Notes: generated by a model from the sequence alone, not told the origin. A stretch of DNA of 20,285 nucleotides from Gammaproteobacteria bacterium (GCA_030431185.1 JAUIJO010000016.1:1-20285), one strand, 5' to 3'; positions 1-9,615 are shown, numbered from the stretch's first letter. Numbers and translations are program-made.

Positions 1-1624
<1,624 letters not shown>

Positions 1625-1666
1625 CGGTCACGGGTCCCCGCGGGGACGCTTGCCTCGTTCGACGTG

Positions 1667-1699
1667 AAAGGCCAGAGTGCGTCTCTGGCCTTTTTCTTT
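1667..1699 (+). terminator. Rho-independent terminator after ftsH
   Basis: A perfect 11-bp inverted repeat (aaaggccagag at 1667-1677 and ctctggccttt at 1683-1693) encloses the 5-nt loop tgcgt. It is followed by a T-rich run (ttttt c ttt). It lies 42 bp after the ftsH stop and 28 bp before the next start codon, so it should end most ftsH transcripts before the small gene and folP. Confidence 0.9.
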
Positions 1700-1726
1700 G
1701 GCCCCGCGTGGGCTTGGGAGCATCCG

Positions 1727-1954
1727 ATGGACGACAGGAAGCACGGCACCGGGAAGTCCTGCGACGCACTGGGCAGGCATGCGGGCGCCGGTCTCGCGAT
1801 CGGCATCGGCAGCGGCATCGCCATCGGCTCGGGCGTCGGCCTGGCGATGGGCAATCATGCGCTCGGCATCTGCCTGGGACTTGGCATCGGTGCCGGGCTG
1901 GGGTCTGCGCTGGCCGCCGCCTACGCGGCCAAACCCCCCAGGGACGGTCGATAG
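1727..1954 (+). CDS. Small glycine-zipper membrane protein, function unknown
   Basis: This 75-residue protein has a hydrophilic, basic N-terminus (MDDRKHGTGKS) and then about 45 residues dominated by Gly, Ala, Ile and Leu. The GxxxG-like spacing (AGLAIGIGSGIAIGSGVGLAMG and a second block after a short NHA break) suggests two packed membrane helices in a hairpin. I chose ATG 1727 because GGGAG at 1716-1720 sits at good spacing. The longer in-frame GTG at 1664 would begin inside the terminator stem. The stop is 2 bp before the folP start, so translation is probably coupled to folP. I do not recognise a named family. It could be a stress or envelope protein, but nothing in the sequence fixes a role. 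Confidence 0.7.
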   Translation: MDDRKHGTGKSCDALGRHAGAGLAIGIGSGIAIGSGVGLAMGNHALGICLGLGIGAGLGSALAAAYAAKPPRDGR

Positions 1955-1956
1955 CC

Positions 1957-2856
1957 GTGTTCGACATCGCGCCGCGCCTCGACTGCAAGGGTCGTCCGCT
2001 GGTACTGGACCGCACCCGGGTGATGGGCATCGTCAATGCCACCCCCGACTCGTTCTCCGATGGCGGCGATCACGCCGGCGTGGACGCTGCCGTGGCGCAT
2101 GGCCTGGCACTGGCCGGGGAGGGGGCCGACCTGCTGGACGTTGGCGGTGAATCCACCCGTCCGGGGGCGGACGAAGTGCCGGTCGACGAGGAAATCGCGC
2201 GCGTCGTGCCGGTGATCGAACGCCTGGTCGCGCAGCTGTCCGTGCCGGTGTCCGTCGACACCTCCAAGCCGGAGGTGATGCGAGCGGCCGTCGCGGCGGG
2301 CGCCTGCATGATCAACGACGTCCGCGCGTTGCGCCTCGAGGGTGCGCTGGAGGCGGCCGCCGATTGCGGGGTGCCGGTGGTGCTGATGCACATGCAGGGC
2401 GAACCGCGCTCGATGCAGGCCGCGCCCGTCTACGACGACGTCGTGGCCGAGGTGCAGCGCTTCCTGGCCGAACGGGTGTTCGCGGCCGAGATGGCGGGCA
2501 TCGACAAGAAGCGCATCGTGGTCGACCCGGGCTTCGGCTTCGGCAAGACGCTCGAACACAACCTCGCCCTGCTCGCGCAGTTGCGACGACTCGAGGCGCT
2601 CGGCGTGCCGATCCTCGCGGGCCTGTCGCGCAAGCGCAGCATCGGCGAACTGACCGGTCGGGAGGCGCCACGCGACCGCATGCACGGGTCGGTGGCCGCG
2701 CACCTGCTCGCCGCCCAGCGTGGCGCGCGCATCGTGCGCGTGCACGACGTCGCCGCCACCGTCGACGCGCTGAAGGTCTGGGAGGCGGTCGCCGCGATGC
2801 CCGCACCGCCTCCGGCGGGAGCCGCGACCACGCGCTCGTGGCCCGCAGAGGATTGA
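1957..2856 (+). CDS. folP: Dihydropteroate synthase
   Basis: FolP condenses 6-hydroxymethyl-7,8-dihydropterin diphosphate with p-aminobenzoate to give dihydropteroate, the sulfonamide-sensitive step of folate synthesis. The 299-residue TIM-barrel protein shows the family signatures in order: MGIVNATPDSFSDGG (about 23-37), DLLDVGGESTRPGA (about 58-71), PVSVDTSKP, INDVRAL, MHMQGEPRSMQ, VDPGFGFGKT and AGLSRKRSIGELTG, ending in the VRVHDVA strand. The start is GTG 1957, the only one that fits both the N-terminal length and a nearby purine-rich site (gggacgg, 1941-1947). It follows the glycine-zipper gene by 2 bp. In E. coli folP is directly after ftsH; here the small gene is inserted, and glmM does not follow. 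Confidence 0.96.
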   Translation: MFDIAPRLDCKGRPLVLDRTRVMGIVNATPDSFSDGGDHAGVDAAVAHGLALAGEGADLLDVGGESTRPGADEVPVDEEIARVVPVIERLVAQLSVPVSVDTSKPEVMRAAVAAGACMINDVRALRLEGALEAAADCGVPVVLMHMQGEPRSMQAAPVYDDVVAEVQRFLAERVFAAEMAGIDKKRIVVDPGFGFGKTLEHNLALLAQLRRLEALGVPILAGLSRKRSIGELTGREAPRDRMHGSVAAHLLAAQRGARIVRVHDVAATVDALKVWEAVAAMPAPPPAGAATTRSWPAED

Positions 2857-2965
2857 CATTCGCACCTTGCGCAGGGTGCCGGCCCGCGAGAGACAGGTGC
2901 ATGAACAGGTGGCCAAATAATCGCCACGCAAGCCAGGGGCCCCGTGGCTGGGGCGTATCGCGGGG

Positions 2966-3012
2966 TTGTCCACAGGTTCGTCCGGTCGCTTGTCCACAGG
3001 CTCTGTGAACAA
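2966..3012. promoter_or_regulatory. Cluster of three DnaA-box-like sequences
   Basis: The folP-putP intergenic stretch (2857-3112, 256 bp) contains TTGTCCACAGG twice as a direct repeat (2966-2976 and 2990-3000). TGTGAACAA at 3004-3012 is the reverse complement of TTGTTCACA. Each differs from the enterobacterial box TTATNCACA only at position 3, and TTGTCCACA is the preferred box in high-GC Streptomyces. Three sites in 47 bp look non-random. No dnaA, dnaN or AT-rich unwinding region is nearby, so a chromosome origin is unlikely. A DnaA-binding regulatory or titration site is possible. No other gene or clear promoter is visible in this intergenic region. Confidence 0.45.
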
Positions 3013-3112
3013 CCGAGGCTGAACGAAAACTGCATCTGCGCTAGGCTGGCCCATTCGCGCGTCGCCCGAGGCGGCGCCCACTCGCTTCAAGTCACGGGGG
3101 AACCTGTTGCCT

Positions 3113-4624
3113 ATGACAGCCAGCACGCCGCTACTGGTTACGTTCTCGATCTACCTCGCCGCCGTCGTCCTGATCGGACTCGTCGCGTGGAAATCGACCA
3201 AGAATTTCGACGATTACATCCTCGGGGGGCGCTCGCTGGGGCCCTTCGTGGTCGCTCTCGCGGCCGGTGCCTCCGACATGAGCGGCTGGCTGTTGATGGG
3301 CCTGCCGGGTGCGATGTACCTGGGCGGCGTGTCGGAGGGCTGGATCGCCTTCGGCCTCGTCCTGGGCGCATGGATCAACTGGAAGTACATCGCCGGACCG
3401 CTGCGCGTCTACACCGAGCGCACCGGCAACGCACTGACGATCCCCGACTACTTCACCCACCGTTTCCAGGATCGCGACCGCATCCTGCGCGTCCTGTCGG
3501 CGCTGGTGATCCTGGTGTTCTTCGCCGTCTACTGCGCTTCGGGCGTGGTCGCCGGCGCCCGACTGTTCGAATCCGTGTTCGGGCTGCCCTATAGCGAGGC
3601 CCTGTGGTGGGGCGCGGGCGCGACGATCCTCTACACGCTGGTGGGCGGCTTCCTCGCGGTGAGCTGGACCGACACGCTGCAGGCGACGCTGATGTTCTTC
3701 GCGCTGTTGCTGACGCCGGTCATCGTCATCATGACCAACGGCGGCTACGAAGCCAGCGTGGCGCTCATCCGCCAGGCCGACCCGGGCAACCTGGACTGGT
3801 TCCGGGGCGGCGAGCTGGGCTTCGTCGGCATCGTGTCGCTGCTGGCCTGGGGCCTCGGGTACTTCGGGCAGCCGCATATCCTGGCGCGCTTCATGGCGGC
3901 CGACAGCATCCGCACCATCCCGGTGGCGCGTCGCATCGGCATGACCTGGATGATCCTCTGCCTGGCCGGCTCGCTCGCGGTGGGCTTCTTCGCGATCGCG
4001 TACTTCGCCGCCAATCCCGGCCAGGCCGAAGGCGTCAACGAGAACTCCGAACGCGTCTTCATCGAGCTGTCCAACCTGCTGTTCAATCCCTGGGTGGCGG
4101 GCGTGCTGCTGTCGGCGATCCTCGCCGCGGTGATGAGCACCCTGTCGTGCCAGTTGCTGGTGTGTTCGAGCGTGATGACCGAGGACTTCTACCGCGGCTT
4201 CATCCGCAACGGTGCGAGCCAGCGCGAGCTGGTCTGGGTGGGCCGCATCTCGGTGGGCCTGATCGCGCTGCTGGCCCTGTGGCTGGCCCGGGATCCCGAC
4301 AGCCGCGTCCTCGGCCTGGTCAGCTATGCATGGGCCGGCTTCGGCGCGGCGTTCGGACCGGTGGTGCTGATCTCGCTGTTCTGGGAGCGCATGACCCGCA
4401 ACGGTGCGCTGGCGGGCATCGTGCTGGGCGCCGGCACGGTCATCGCATGGAAGCAGGTCGCGGTGCAGCAGTTCGGCTCCGGCCTGTACGAGATGGTGCC
4501 GGGCTTCATCGTCGCCACCGTGGGCATCGTCGTGGTCAGCCTGCTGGATCGCAAGGGACCGACCGACGAGATGAAGGCCAGGCACCAGCAGGTCCGCGCC
4601 TCGTTGCGCGAGACCGGCTACTGA
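3113..4624 (+). CDS. putP: Sodium/proline symporter PutP
   Basis: PutP is an inner-membrane Na+-coupled L-proline importer of the solute:sodium symporter (SSF, LeuT-fold) family. The 503-residue protein is hydrophobic throughout with about 13 predicted membrane segments, matching the E. coli length (502). The N-terminus STKNFDDYILGGRSLGPF (28-45) and the following ASDMSGWLLMGLPGA block are diagnostic. Asp55 and Ser57, in the Na+/substrate site of the E. coli protein, are present at the same numbers. ATG 3113 was chosen because MTASTPLLVTF aligns with the E. coli start; a TTG at 3107 is better spaced from the GGGGG at 3096-3100 and remains possible. No putA proline dehydrogenase gene is adjacent. 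The miaA start follows 23 bp after the stop. Confidence 0.95.
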   Translation: MTASTPLLVTFSIYLAAVVLIGLVAWKSTKNFDDYILGGRSLGPFVVALAAGASDMSGWLLMGLPGAMYLGGVSEGWIAFGLVLGAWINWKYIAGPLRVYTERTGNALTIPDYFTHRFQDRDRILRVLSALVILVFFAVYCASGVVAGARLFESVFGLPYSEALWWGAGATILYTLVGGFLAVSWTDTLQATLMFFALLLTPVIVIMTNGGYEASVALIRQADPGNLDWFRGGELGFVGIVSLLAWGLGYFGQPHILARFMAADSIRTIPVARRIGMTWMILCLAGSLAVGFFAIAYFAANPGQAEGVNENSERVFIELSNLLFNPWVAGVLLSAILAAVMSTLSCQLLVCSSVMTEDFYRGFIRNGASQRELVWVGRISVGLIALLALWLARDPDSRVLGLVSYAWAGFGAAFGPVVLISLFWERMTRNGALAGIVLGAGTVIAWKQVAVQQFGSGLYEMVPGFIVATVGIVVVSLLDRKGPTDEMKARHQQVRASLRETGY

Positions 4625-4647
4625 CCGGCTGACGGTCGGGGTCCGCG

Positions 4648-5625
4648 ATGGCCGACATGGCGGCGGGTGATGTCTCCCGGGGCGACACCCGTCCGCTGGC
4701 CATTGCGCTGATGGGCCCTACCGCGTCGGGCAAGACCGCGCTCGCGCTCGAGTGGGCCGAGCGCCTCGGCGGCGAGGTGGTCAGCGTCGATTCGGCGCTG
4801 GTCTACCGCCGCCTCGACATCGGCTCGGCCAAGCCGTCCGCCGAGGAACGGGAACGCGTCCCGCACCACCTGCTCGACCTGCGCGAACCCTGGGAGCCGT
4901 ATTCGGCGGCGGAGTTCGCCGTCGACGCCCGCCGTGCGATGGAAGGCATCCGCGCGCGGGGTCGCATTCCGGTGCTGGCGGGCGGCACCGGCCTGTACTT
5001 CCAGGCACTGTTGAGGGGCCTGTCGCCGATGCCCGGCGCCGACGCAGGCACGCGCGCCGCGATCGAGGCCGAGGCGTCCCGGCGCGGCTGGGGCGAACTG
5101 CATGCGGAACTCGCTTCCATCGACCCGCTCGCCGCCGCGCGGATCCACGCCACCGACGCGCAGCGCATCCAGCGGGCCCTGGAGGTCTGGCGCCTGTCCG
5201 GTCGCACCATCAGCGACTGGCAACGTGAACGATCCCCGCGCCTGCCGTACCGGGTGCTGAGGCTGGTCCTGTGTCCCGCCGAGCGCGCCACGCTGCACGC
5301 GCGCATCGCCCGGCGTTTCGACATGATGCTGGATGGCGGATTCCTCGACGAAGTCCGCGGGCTGCGCGCGCTTCCGGCCCTGCGCGACCATCGCGCGCCG
5401 CTCGAGTTGCCGGCGATCCGCGCCGTCGGGTACCGGCAGGCATGGGAATACCTGGACGGGGCGGGGGACGCCGCGGATTTCCGCGACCGCGGCATCTTCG
5501 CGACGCGGCAACTGGCGAAGCGGCAGGTCACCTGGCTGCGCGGCCAGCTCGACGCCCGCTGGTTCGACCCGGAGACGGACCGGGCGGCACTGGAAGCGGC
5601 GCTGCGCCTGTTCATTCCGGGCTGA
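4648..5625 (+). CDS. miaA: tRNA dimethylallyltransferase MiaA
   Basis: MiaA transfers a dimethylallyl group to N6 of A37 in tRNAs that read UNN codons, the first step of ms2i6A synthesis. The 325-residue protein has the P-loop GPTASGKT at 23-30, VSVDSALVYRRLDIGSAKP (the substrate-contacting DSALVY region), PHHLLD, the LAGGTGLYFQALL motif, and the C-terminal VGYRQAWEYL and RQLAKRQVTWLR segments typical of the family. ATG 4648 has GGGG seven bases upstream; a second ATG at 4657 is possible. It begins 23 bp after putP and is followed by hfq, the normal gammaproteobacterial order, although mutL is not upstream as in E. coli. Confidence 0.96.
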   Translation: MADMAAGDVSRGDTRPLAIALMGPTASGKTALALEWAERLGGEVVSVDSALVYRRLDIGSAKPSAEERERVPHHLLDLREPWEPYSAAEFAVDARRAMEGIRARGRIPVLAGGTGLYFQALLRGLSPMPGADAGTRAAIEAEASRRGWGELHAELASIDPLAAARIHATDAQRIQRALEVWRLSGRTISDWQRERSPRLPYRVLRLVLCPAERATLHARIARRFDMMLDGGFLDEVRGLRALPALRDHRAPLELPAIRAVGYRQAWEYLDGAGDAADFRDRGIFATRQLAKRQVTWLRGQLDARWFDPETDRAALEAALRLFIPG

Positions 5626-5772
5626 AGCCGCGCCCGGTTTGCCCTAAGTTGCACTTTTCGCTAAATCCAGCCCCAGTCACGTCGCGCAGCGCCGCACTTG
5701 CGTTACCATCGGCCGGTCGCCGCCATGGGGAGCGTGACCGGCGACGGGCTCCGCACGGCGGGCACGCCCTCC

Positions 5773-5778
5773 TATAAC
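5773..5778 (+). promoter_or_regulatory. Possible -10 element upstream of hfq
   Basis: TATAAC lies 25 bp before the hfq ATG in the 177-bp miaA-hfq gap. It is the only AT-rich hexamer of that quality there. No good -35 hexamer is present 16-18 bp upstream, so it would need an activator or another sigma factor. This is a candidate only. Confidence 0.25.
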
Positions 5779-5802
5779 TAGAACTTTGCTGGGGAAAATT
5801 TG

Positions 5803-6096
5803 ATGTCCAAGGGACAGTCTTTGCAGGATCCATTCCTGAATGCACTTCGTCGCGAGCGCGTGCCGGTCTCGGTCTACCTGGTCAACGGCATCAAGCTGCA
5901 GGGCACCATCGAATCCTTCGACCAGTTCGTGGTGCTGCTGCGCAACACCGTGAGCCAGATGGTCTACAAGCATGCGATCTCCACCGTGGTCCCGGCACGC
6001 AACGTGCGCGTGGGTCCCGGAGGCGGCTACGTGCAGACCGGGCAGGGCGAGGGCGGCAACGGCGGCGTTGCGGTGGACGACGACGAGAACGAATGA
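5803..6096 (+). CDS. hfq: RNA chaperone Hfq
   Basis: Hfq is a hexameric Sm-like protein that pairs small RNAs with mRNAs and affects their stability. Residue numbering matches E. coli exactly over the core: Gln8, the rim patch RRER at 16-19, Sm1 containing VNGIKLQG, Phe42, and Sm2 with YKHAIST where Tyr55, Lys56 and His57 form the proximal RNA site. The C-terminal tail is glycine-rich and ends in the acidic DDDENE, like the acidic tip known to displace RNA in other Hfq proteins. ATG 5803 has GGGGAA six bases upstream (5791-5796); a TTG one codon earlier is less likely. It is 97 residues long. hflX follows after 20 bp. Confidence 0.98.
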   Translation: MSKGQSLQDPFLNALRRERVPVSVYLVNGIKLQGTIESFDQFVVLLRNTVSQMVYKHAISTVVPARNVRVGPGGGYVQTGQGEGGNGGVAVDDDENE

Positions 6097-6116
6097 AAGC
6101 GGGAGCATGACAGCGC

Positions 6117-7496
6117 GTGTTTGAGAGATCCCGCAAGGGCGAGCATGCGCTGTTGATCCAGCCCCACGCCGGCGGACCGCCGGACGAGGACCTGCTGGAG
6201 GAATTCGCCGACCTGGCCCGCTCCGCCGGCGCCAGCGTCGCGGCGTTGCTGACGGCCCGGATCGACAAGCCCAGCCCGGCGACGCTCATCGGCAGCGGCA
6301 AGCTCGAAGAGGTCAAGGCCGCGGCCGAGGCCAGCGGCGCCGACCTGATCCTGGTCAACCATGCGCTCAGTCCGGTGCAGGAGCGCAACCTCGAGCGCGC
6401 CCTGCAGCGGCGCGTGGTGGATCGCACCGGTCTCATCCTCGACATCTTCGCCCAGCGTGCGCAGAGCCACGAAGGCAAGCTGCAGGTGGAGCTGGCGCAG
6501 TTGCGCCACGTCGCCACCCGGCTGGTGCGCGGCTGGACCCACCTCGAGCGCCAGCGCGGCGGTTCCATCGGCCTGCGCGGACCCGGCGAAACGCAGCTGG
6601 AAACCGATCGCCGACTGCTGCAGAAGCGGGTCGACATCCTGCAGAAGCGCCTCGAGAAGGTCGAGGTGCAGCGGACCCAGATGCGTCGCGCGCGGGTGCG
6701 CAGCGAACTCCCTCGCGTGGCCCTGGTGGGCTACACCAATGCCGGCAAGTCCACGCTGTTCAACACGCTGACCGGTGCGCAGGCCTACGCCGACGACCGC
6801 CTGTTCGCCACGCTCGACCCGACCGTGCGCCGGATCGAACTGTCCGGCGGCAGCGCAGTGCTGGCCGACACGGTGGGGTTCGTGCGCGACCTGCCGCACG
6901 AGCTGGTCGCCGCGTTCCGCTCCACGCTGTCGGAGGCCCGCGAGGCGGACCTGTTGCTGCATGTCGTCGATGCCGCGGACCCGGCCCGGCATGAACGCAT
7001 CGCCCAGGTGGACGCCGTGCTGGCCGAAGTCGGCGCGGGCGAGCTGCCGCAGGTGCTGGTGTTCAACAAGATCGATCGCCTCGCCGAACCCGTCGAGCCG
7101 GTGGACGATTCCCCCGGGGCCGATGCGCCGGCGGGCGAGCCGCGCCGCTTCGCGCCACGCCTGGACCGTCCCGCGGGCGGCCGCCCGCGCGTCTGGTTGT
7201 CCGCGCGCGAGGACCAGGGACTGGACCTGCTGCGGCAGGCCCTGGTGGAAGCGCTGGAGCTGCGGCATGTCGCAGGACGGCTACGGATCCCCCCGCAGGC
7301 CGCCAGGCTGCGTGCGCGCCTGCACGAGCTGGGCGTGGTGCGAGGCGAGCAGGGCGACGAGGACGGGTGGCAGGTCGAGGTCGACATGGCGATCAGCGAC
7401 CTCCAGCGCCTGTTCGTGCAACCCCACGGCGAATGGCTGAGGCCGCTGGTCGAGGCCGCGGGCCTGGACCGGGACGACGAGGACGCGTTTCCCTGA
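6117..7496 (+). CDS. hflX: Ribosome-associated GTPase HflX
   Basis: HflX is a GTPase that binds the large ribosomal subunit and splits stalled ribosomes during stress. The 459-residue protein has the N-terminal HflX domain (SGKLEEV near 60 and the NHALSPVQERNLE motif), the glycine-rich linker RGGSIGLRGPGETQLETDRR (147-166) and a coiled-coil linker. The G domain has G1 GYTNAGKS at 205-212, G3 DTVG at 251-254, G4 NKID at 317-320 and G5 SA at 362-363. A proline/alanine-rich, probably disordered stretch of about 35 residues separates G4 and G5 and looks longer than usual. The start is GTG 6117; GGGAG at 6101-6105 is a rather distant ribosome site. It sits between hfq and hflK as expected. Confidence 0.95.
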   Translation: MFERSRKGEHALLIQPHAGGPPDEDLLEEFADLARSAGASVAALLTARIDKPSPATLIGSGKLEEVKAAAEASGADLILVNHALSPVQERNLERALQRRVVDRTGLILDIFAQRAQSHEGKLQVELAQLRHVATRLVRGWTHLERQRGGSIGLRGPGETQLETDRRLLQKRVDILQKRLEKVEVQRTQMRRARVRSELPRVALVGYTNAGKSTLFNTLTGAQAYADDRLFATLDPTVRRIELSGGSAVLADTVGFVRDLPHELVAAFRSTLSEAREADLLLHVVDAADPARHERIAQVDAVLAEVGAGELPQVLVFNKIDRLAEPVEPVDDSPGADAPAGEPRRFAPRLDRPAGGRPRVWLSAREDQGLDLLRQALVEALELRHVAGRLRIPPQAARLRARLHELGVVRGEQGDEDGWQVEVDMAISDLQRLFVQPHGEWLRPLVEAAGLDRDDEDAFP

Positions 7497-7550
7497 CGGC
7501 GGTCGCCTGCCGGCGCCGGCATGCCGGTGCTGGCCGGATCCGGGGCTTGC

Positions 7551-7579
7551 TTGAGCGCCGACCTGCCCCCACCTAGAAT
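7551..7579 (+). promoter_or_regulatory. Sigma70-type promoter for hflK-hflC
   Basis: TTGAGC (7551-7556) and TAGAAT (7574-7579) are separated by exactly 17 bp, a good match to the sigma70 consensus. The predicted transcription start is near 7586. It lies in the 149-bp gap between hflX and hflK, whose upstream part is a GC-rich set of short palindromes without a T tract. hflKC can therefore probably be transcribed independently of hfq-hflX. Confidence 0.6.
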
Positions 7580-7645
7580 CGACCGATGCCGAAATGCGGC
7601 GGGGTGCATCCCGTCCCGGCCACGAATTCCGAACATGGAGCAGGC

Positions 7646-8755
7646 ATGGCCTGGAACACCCCCGGCAGCAACAATTCCGGCAACGGCAACCGGCCGTCGC
7701 GACGACCCTCCGGTGGAGGCGGCCTCGACGCCGTCCTCGACCAGCTCCGTGGACTGTTCAGTGGCGGCGGCGGTGCCGGCGGCATCGGCCGCTGGGTGCT
7801 GTTGCTGGTGGGCCTCTGGCTGGCCTTCAACTGCTTCGTGCTGATCGCCGAGACCGAACGTGGCGTGGTCCTGCGCTTCGGACAGTTCTCCCGGGTGATG
7901 CAGCCCGGCCCGCACTTCAAGATGCCGTGGCCGCTCGAGCGCGTCACCAAGGTCAAGGCGACCCAGATCCGCACCATGAGCGACAACGTGCCGGTGCTGA
8001 CCAGCGACGAGAACATCGTCCACGTCGAGATCAACGTGCAGTACCAGGTCAACGATCCGCAGCAGTACCTGTTCGGTACCCGCGATCCCGACGAGGTCCT
8101 GCGCCAGGCCGCGCTCAGCACCATGCGCGAGCAGGTCGGCCGTTCGACCCTCGACACCGTGCTCGGTGCCCGCAATGCGCTGGCCGTTTCGTCGCGCGAG
8201 CAGTTGCAGGCCTCGCTGGACGCGTACCGCACCGGCCTGATCGTGACCGAGCTCAACCTGCCCAATGCGCGACCGCCCGAGCAGGTCAAGCCGGCGTTCG
8301 ACGACGTCAACAGCGCCCAGCAGGAGCGCGAGCGCCTGATCAGCGAAGCGCGCGCCTATGCCGCCAAGGTGGTGCCCGAGGCGCGCGGTGGCGCGGCGCG
8401 GATCCGCACCGAGGCCGAGGGTTACAAGACCGCGAAGGTCGCCAAGGCCAATGGTGACGCGGACCGCTTCTCGCTGCTGGTCGACCAGTACAAGCAGGCA
8501 CCGGAAGTCACCCGCAAGCGCCTGTGGCTCGAAACCGTGCAGGAAGTGATGGCGAACAACAACAAGATCGTCGGCGGCGATTCGCGGCAACTGATCTATG
8601 CGCCCATGGGCGGCGCCAGGACCGGGGGTTCTGCCCCGGCCGTGTCGCCCGAAATGCTGGCACCCGCCCTGAGCACGCCCGACCCGGCCCCGGCGCGATC
8701 GACCCGTAGTGGCCGCACGCCGCGTCCCGAAGGCCGAGAGGAGGCCCGTCAATGA
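7646..8755 (+). CDS. hflK: FtsH regulatory subunit HflK (SPFH domain)
   Basis: HflK forms a large membrane assembly with HflC that encloses and modulates FtsH. The 369-residue protein has a Gly/Asn/Ser-rich cytoplasmic N-terminus, one membrane segment (about 50-68), then an SPFH/band-7 domain beginning at AETERGVVLRFGQFSRVMQPG. A long charged helical region follows (QQERERLISEARAYAAKVVPEARGG and beyond). The tail is rich in Pro, Ala and Arg. ATG 7646 is preceded by GGAG (7637-7640). An in-frame ATG at 7586 would add 20 residues and coincides with the predicted transcription start, so a leaderless longer form cannot be excluded but is less likely. Its stop overlaps the hflC start (ATGA). Confidence 0.94.
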   Translation: MAWNTPGSNNSGNGNRPSRRPSGGGGLDAVLDQLRGLFSGGGGAGGIGRWVLLLVGLWLAFNCFVLIAETERGVVLRFGQFSRVMQPGPHFKMPWPLERVTKVKATQIRTMSDNVPVLTSDENIVHVEINVQYQVNDPQQYLFGTRDPDEVLRQAALSTMREQVGRSTLDTVLGARNALAVSSREQLQASLDAYRTGLIVTELNLPNARPPEQVKPAFDDVNSAQQERERLISEARAYAAKVVPEARGGAARIRTEAEGYKTAKVAKANGDADRFSLLVDQYKQAPEVTRKRLWLETVQEVMANNNKIVGGDSRQLIYAPMGGARTGGSAPAVSPEMLAPALSTPDPAPARSTRSGRTPRPEGREEARQ

Positions 8756-9615
8756 AGGCTCCCGTCTGGATTGCCGTGATCGTCGCGGTGCTGTTCGCGC
8801 TGCTGGGCTCGGTCTTCGTGGTCAAGGAAGGCGAGACCGCCATCGTCCTCAACCTCGGTCGCGTCTCCCGTGCCGACCTCGGCCCCGGCCTGCACTTCAA
8901 GGTGCCGCTGGTGGAGAACGCGCTGGTGTTCGACCGCCGCCTGCAGGTGCTCGACAGCAGCCCGGAGCGCTACCTGACCTCGGAGCGCAAGGACGTCCAG
9001 GTCGACTTCTTCTCCATCGGCCTGATCGCCGACGCGACCGCCTTCTTCCGCGCGACCGGCGGCGACGAGAGCGTCGCGGTCGCCCGGCTGGTGCCGATCG
9101 TCAAGGATTCGCTGCGCAACGAGATCAACGCCCGCACCCTGCAGCAGGTGGTGTCCGGCGACCGTTCCGAGATCATCGAGGCGCAGCTGGGCAAGATCAA
9201 CGAGGGCGCGGCGACGCTGGGCGTGCGCATCATCGACCTGCGCATCAAGCAGATCGACCTGCCCACCGACAGCGAGGTCATCACCAACGTGTTCGCGCGC
9301 ATGAGCGCGCAGCGCCGCCAGGTGGCCAGTGCGCTGCGTGCCGAGGGCGAGGAGCAGGCGCGGACCATCCGGGCGCAGGCCGACCGCGAGCAGACCGTGA
9401 TCCTGGCCGAGGCCGAGCGCGACGCCCAGCGCCTGCGGGGCGCCGGGGACGCGGAAGCGGCCCAGACCTACGCCCAGGCGGCGAACAAGGATCCGGCGTT
9501 CTATGCCTTCCAGCGCAGCCTTGAGGCCTATCGACGCTCGTTCGCCGATGGCGAGGCGCTGATCGTGCTGGACCGGGACGACCCGTTCCTGCAGTACCTC
9601 GAGAACGATCGCTGA
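8752..9615 (+). CDS. hflC: FtsH regulatory subunit HflC (SPFH domain)
   Basis: HflC is the partner of HflK in the FtsH-containing membrane complex. The 287-residue protein starts with a membrane anchor (about 4-23) followed by the SPFH domain (VKEGETAIVLNLGRV and the PGLHFKVPL motif). A helical coiled-coil section (GEEQARTIRAQADREQ and AEAERDAQRLRG) and the C-terminal AFYAFQRSLEAYR segment typical of HflC follow. The start overlaps the hflK stop by 4 bp, so the two are translationally coupled, consistent with a fixed stoichiometry. The DUF2065 gene begins 1 bp after its stop. Confidence 0.95.
   Translation: MKAPVWIAVIVAVLFALLGSVFVVKEGETAIVLNLGRVSRADLGPGLHFKVPLVENALVFDRRLQVLDSSPERYLTSERKDVQVDFFSIGLIADATAFFRATGGDESVAVARLVPIVKDSLRNEINARTLQQVVSGDRSEIIEAQLGKINEGAATLGVRIIDLRIKQIDLPTDSEVITNVFARMSAQRRQVASALRAEGEEQARTIRAQADREQTVILAEAERDAQRLRGAGDAEAAQTYAQAANKDPAFYAFQRSLEAYRRSFADGEALIVLDRDDPFLQYLENDR

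Noticed and set aside
2857..3112. Chromosome replication origin
   Set aside because: DnaA-like boxes are present but there is no AT-rich unwinding element and no dnaA, dnaN, rpmH or gidA nearby.
5649..5664. Sigma54-like promoter (TTGCAC and a nearby GC) in the miaA-hfq gap
   Set aside because: It lacks the invariant GG of the -24 element and correct spacing.
6785..8752. 655-codon - strand frame opposite hflX and hflK
   Set aside because: It is a shadow of two well-identified genes, with no domain, start site or codon pattern of its own.
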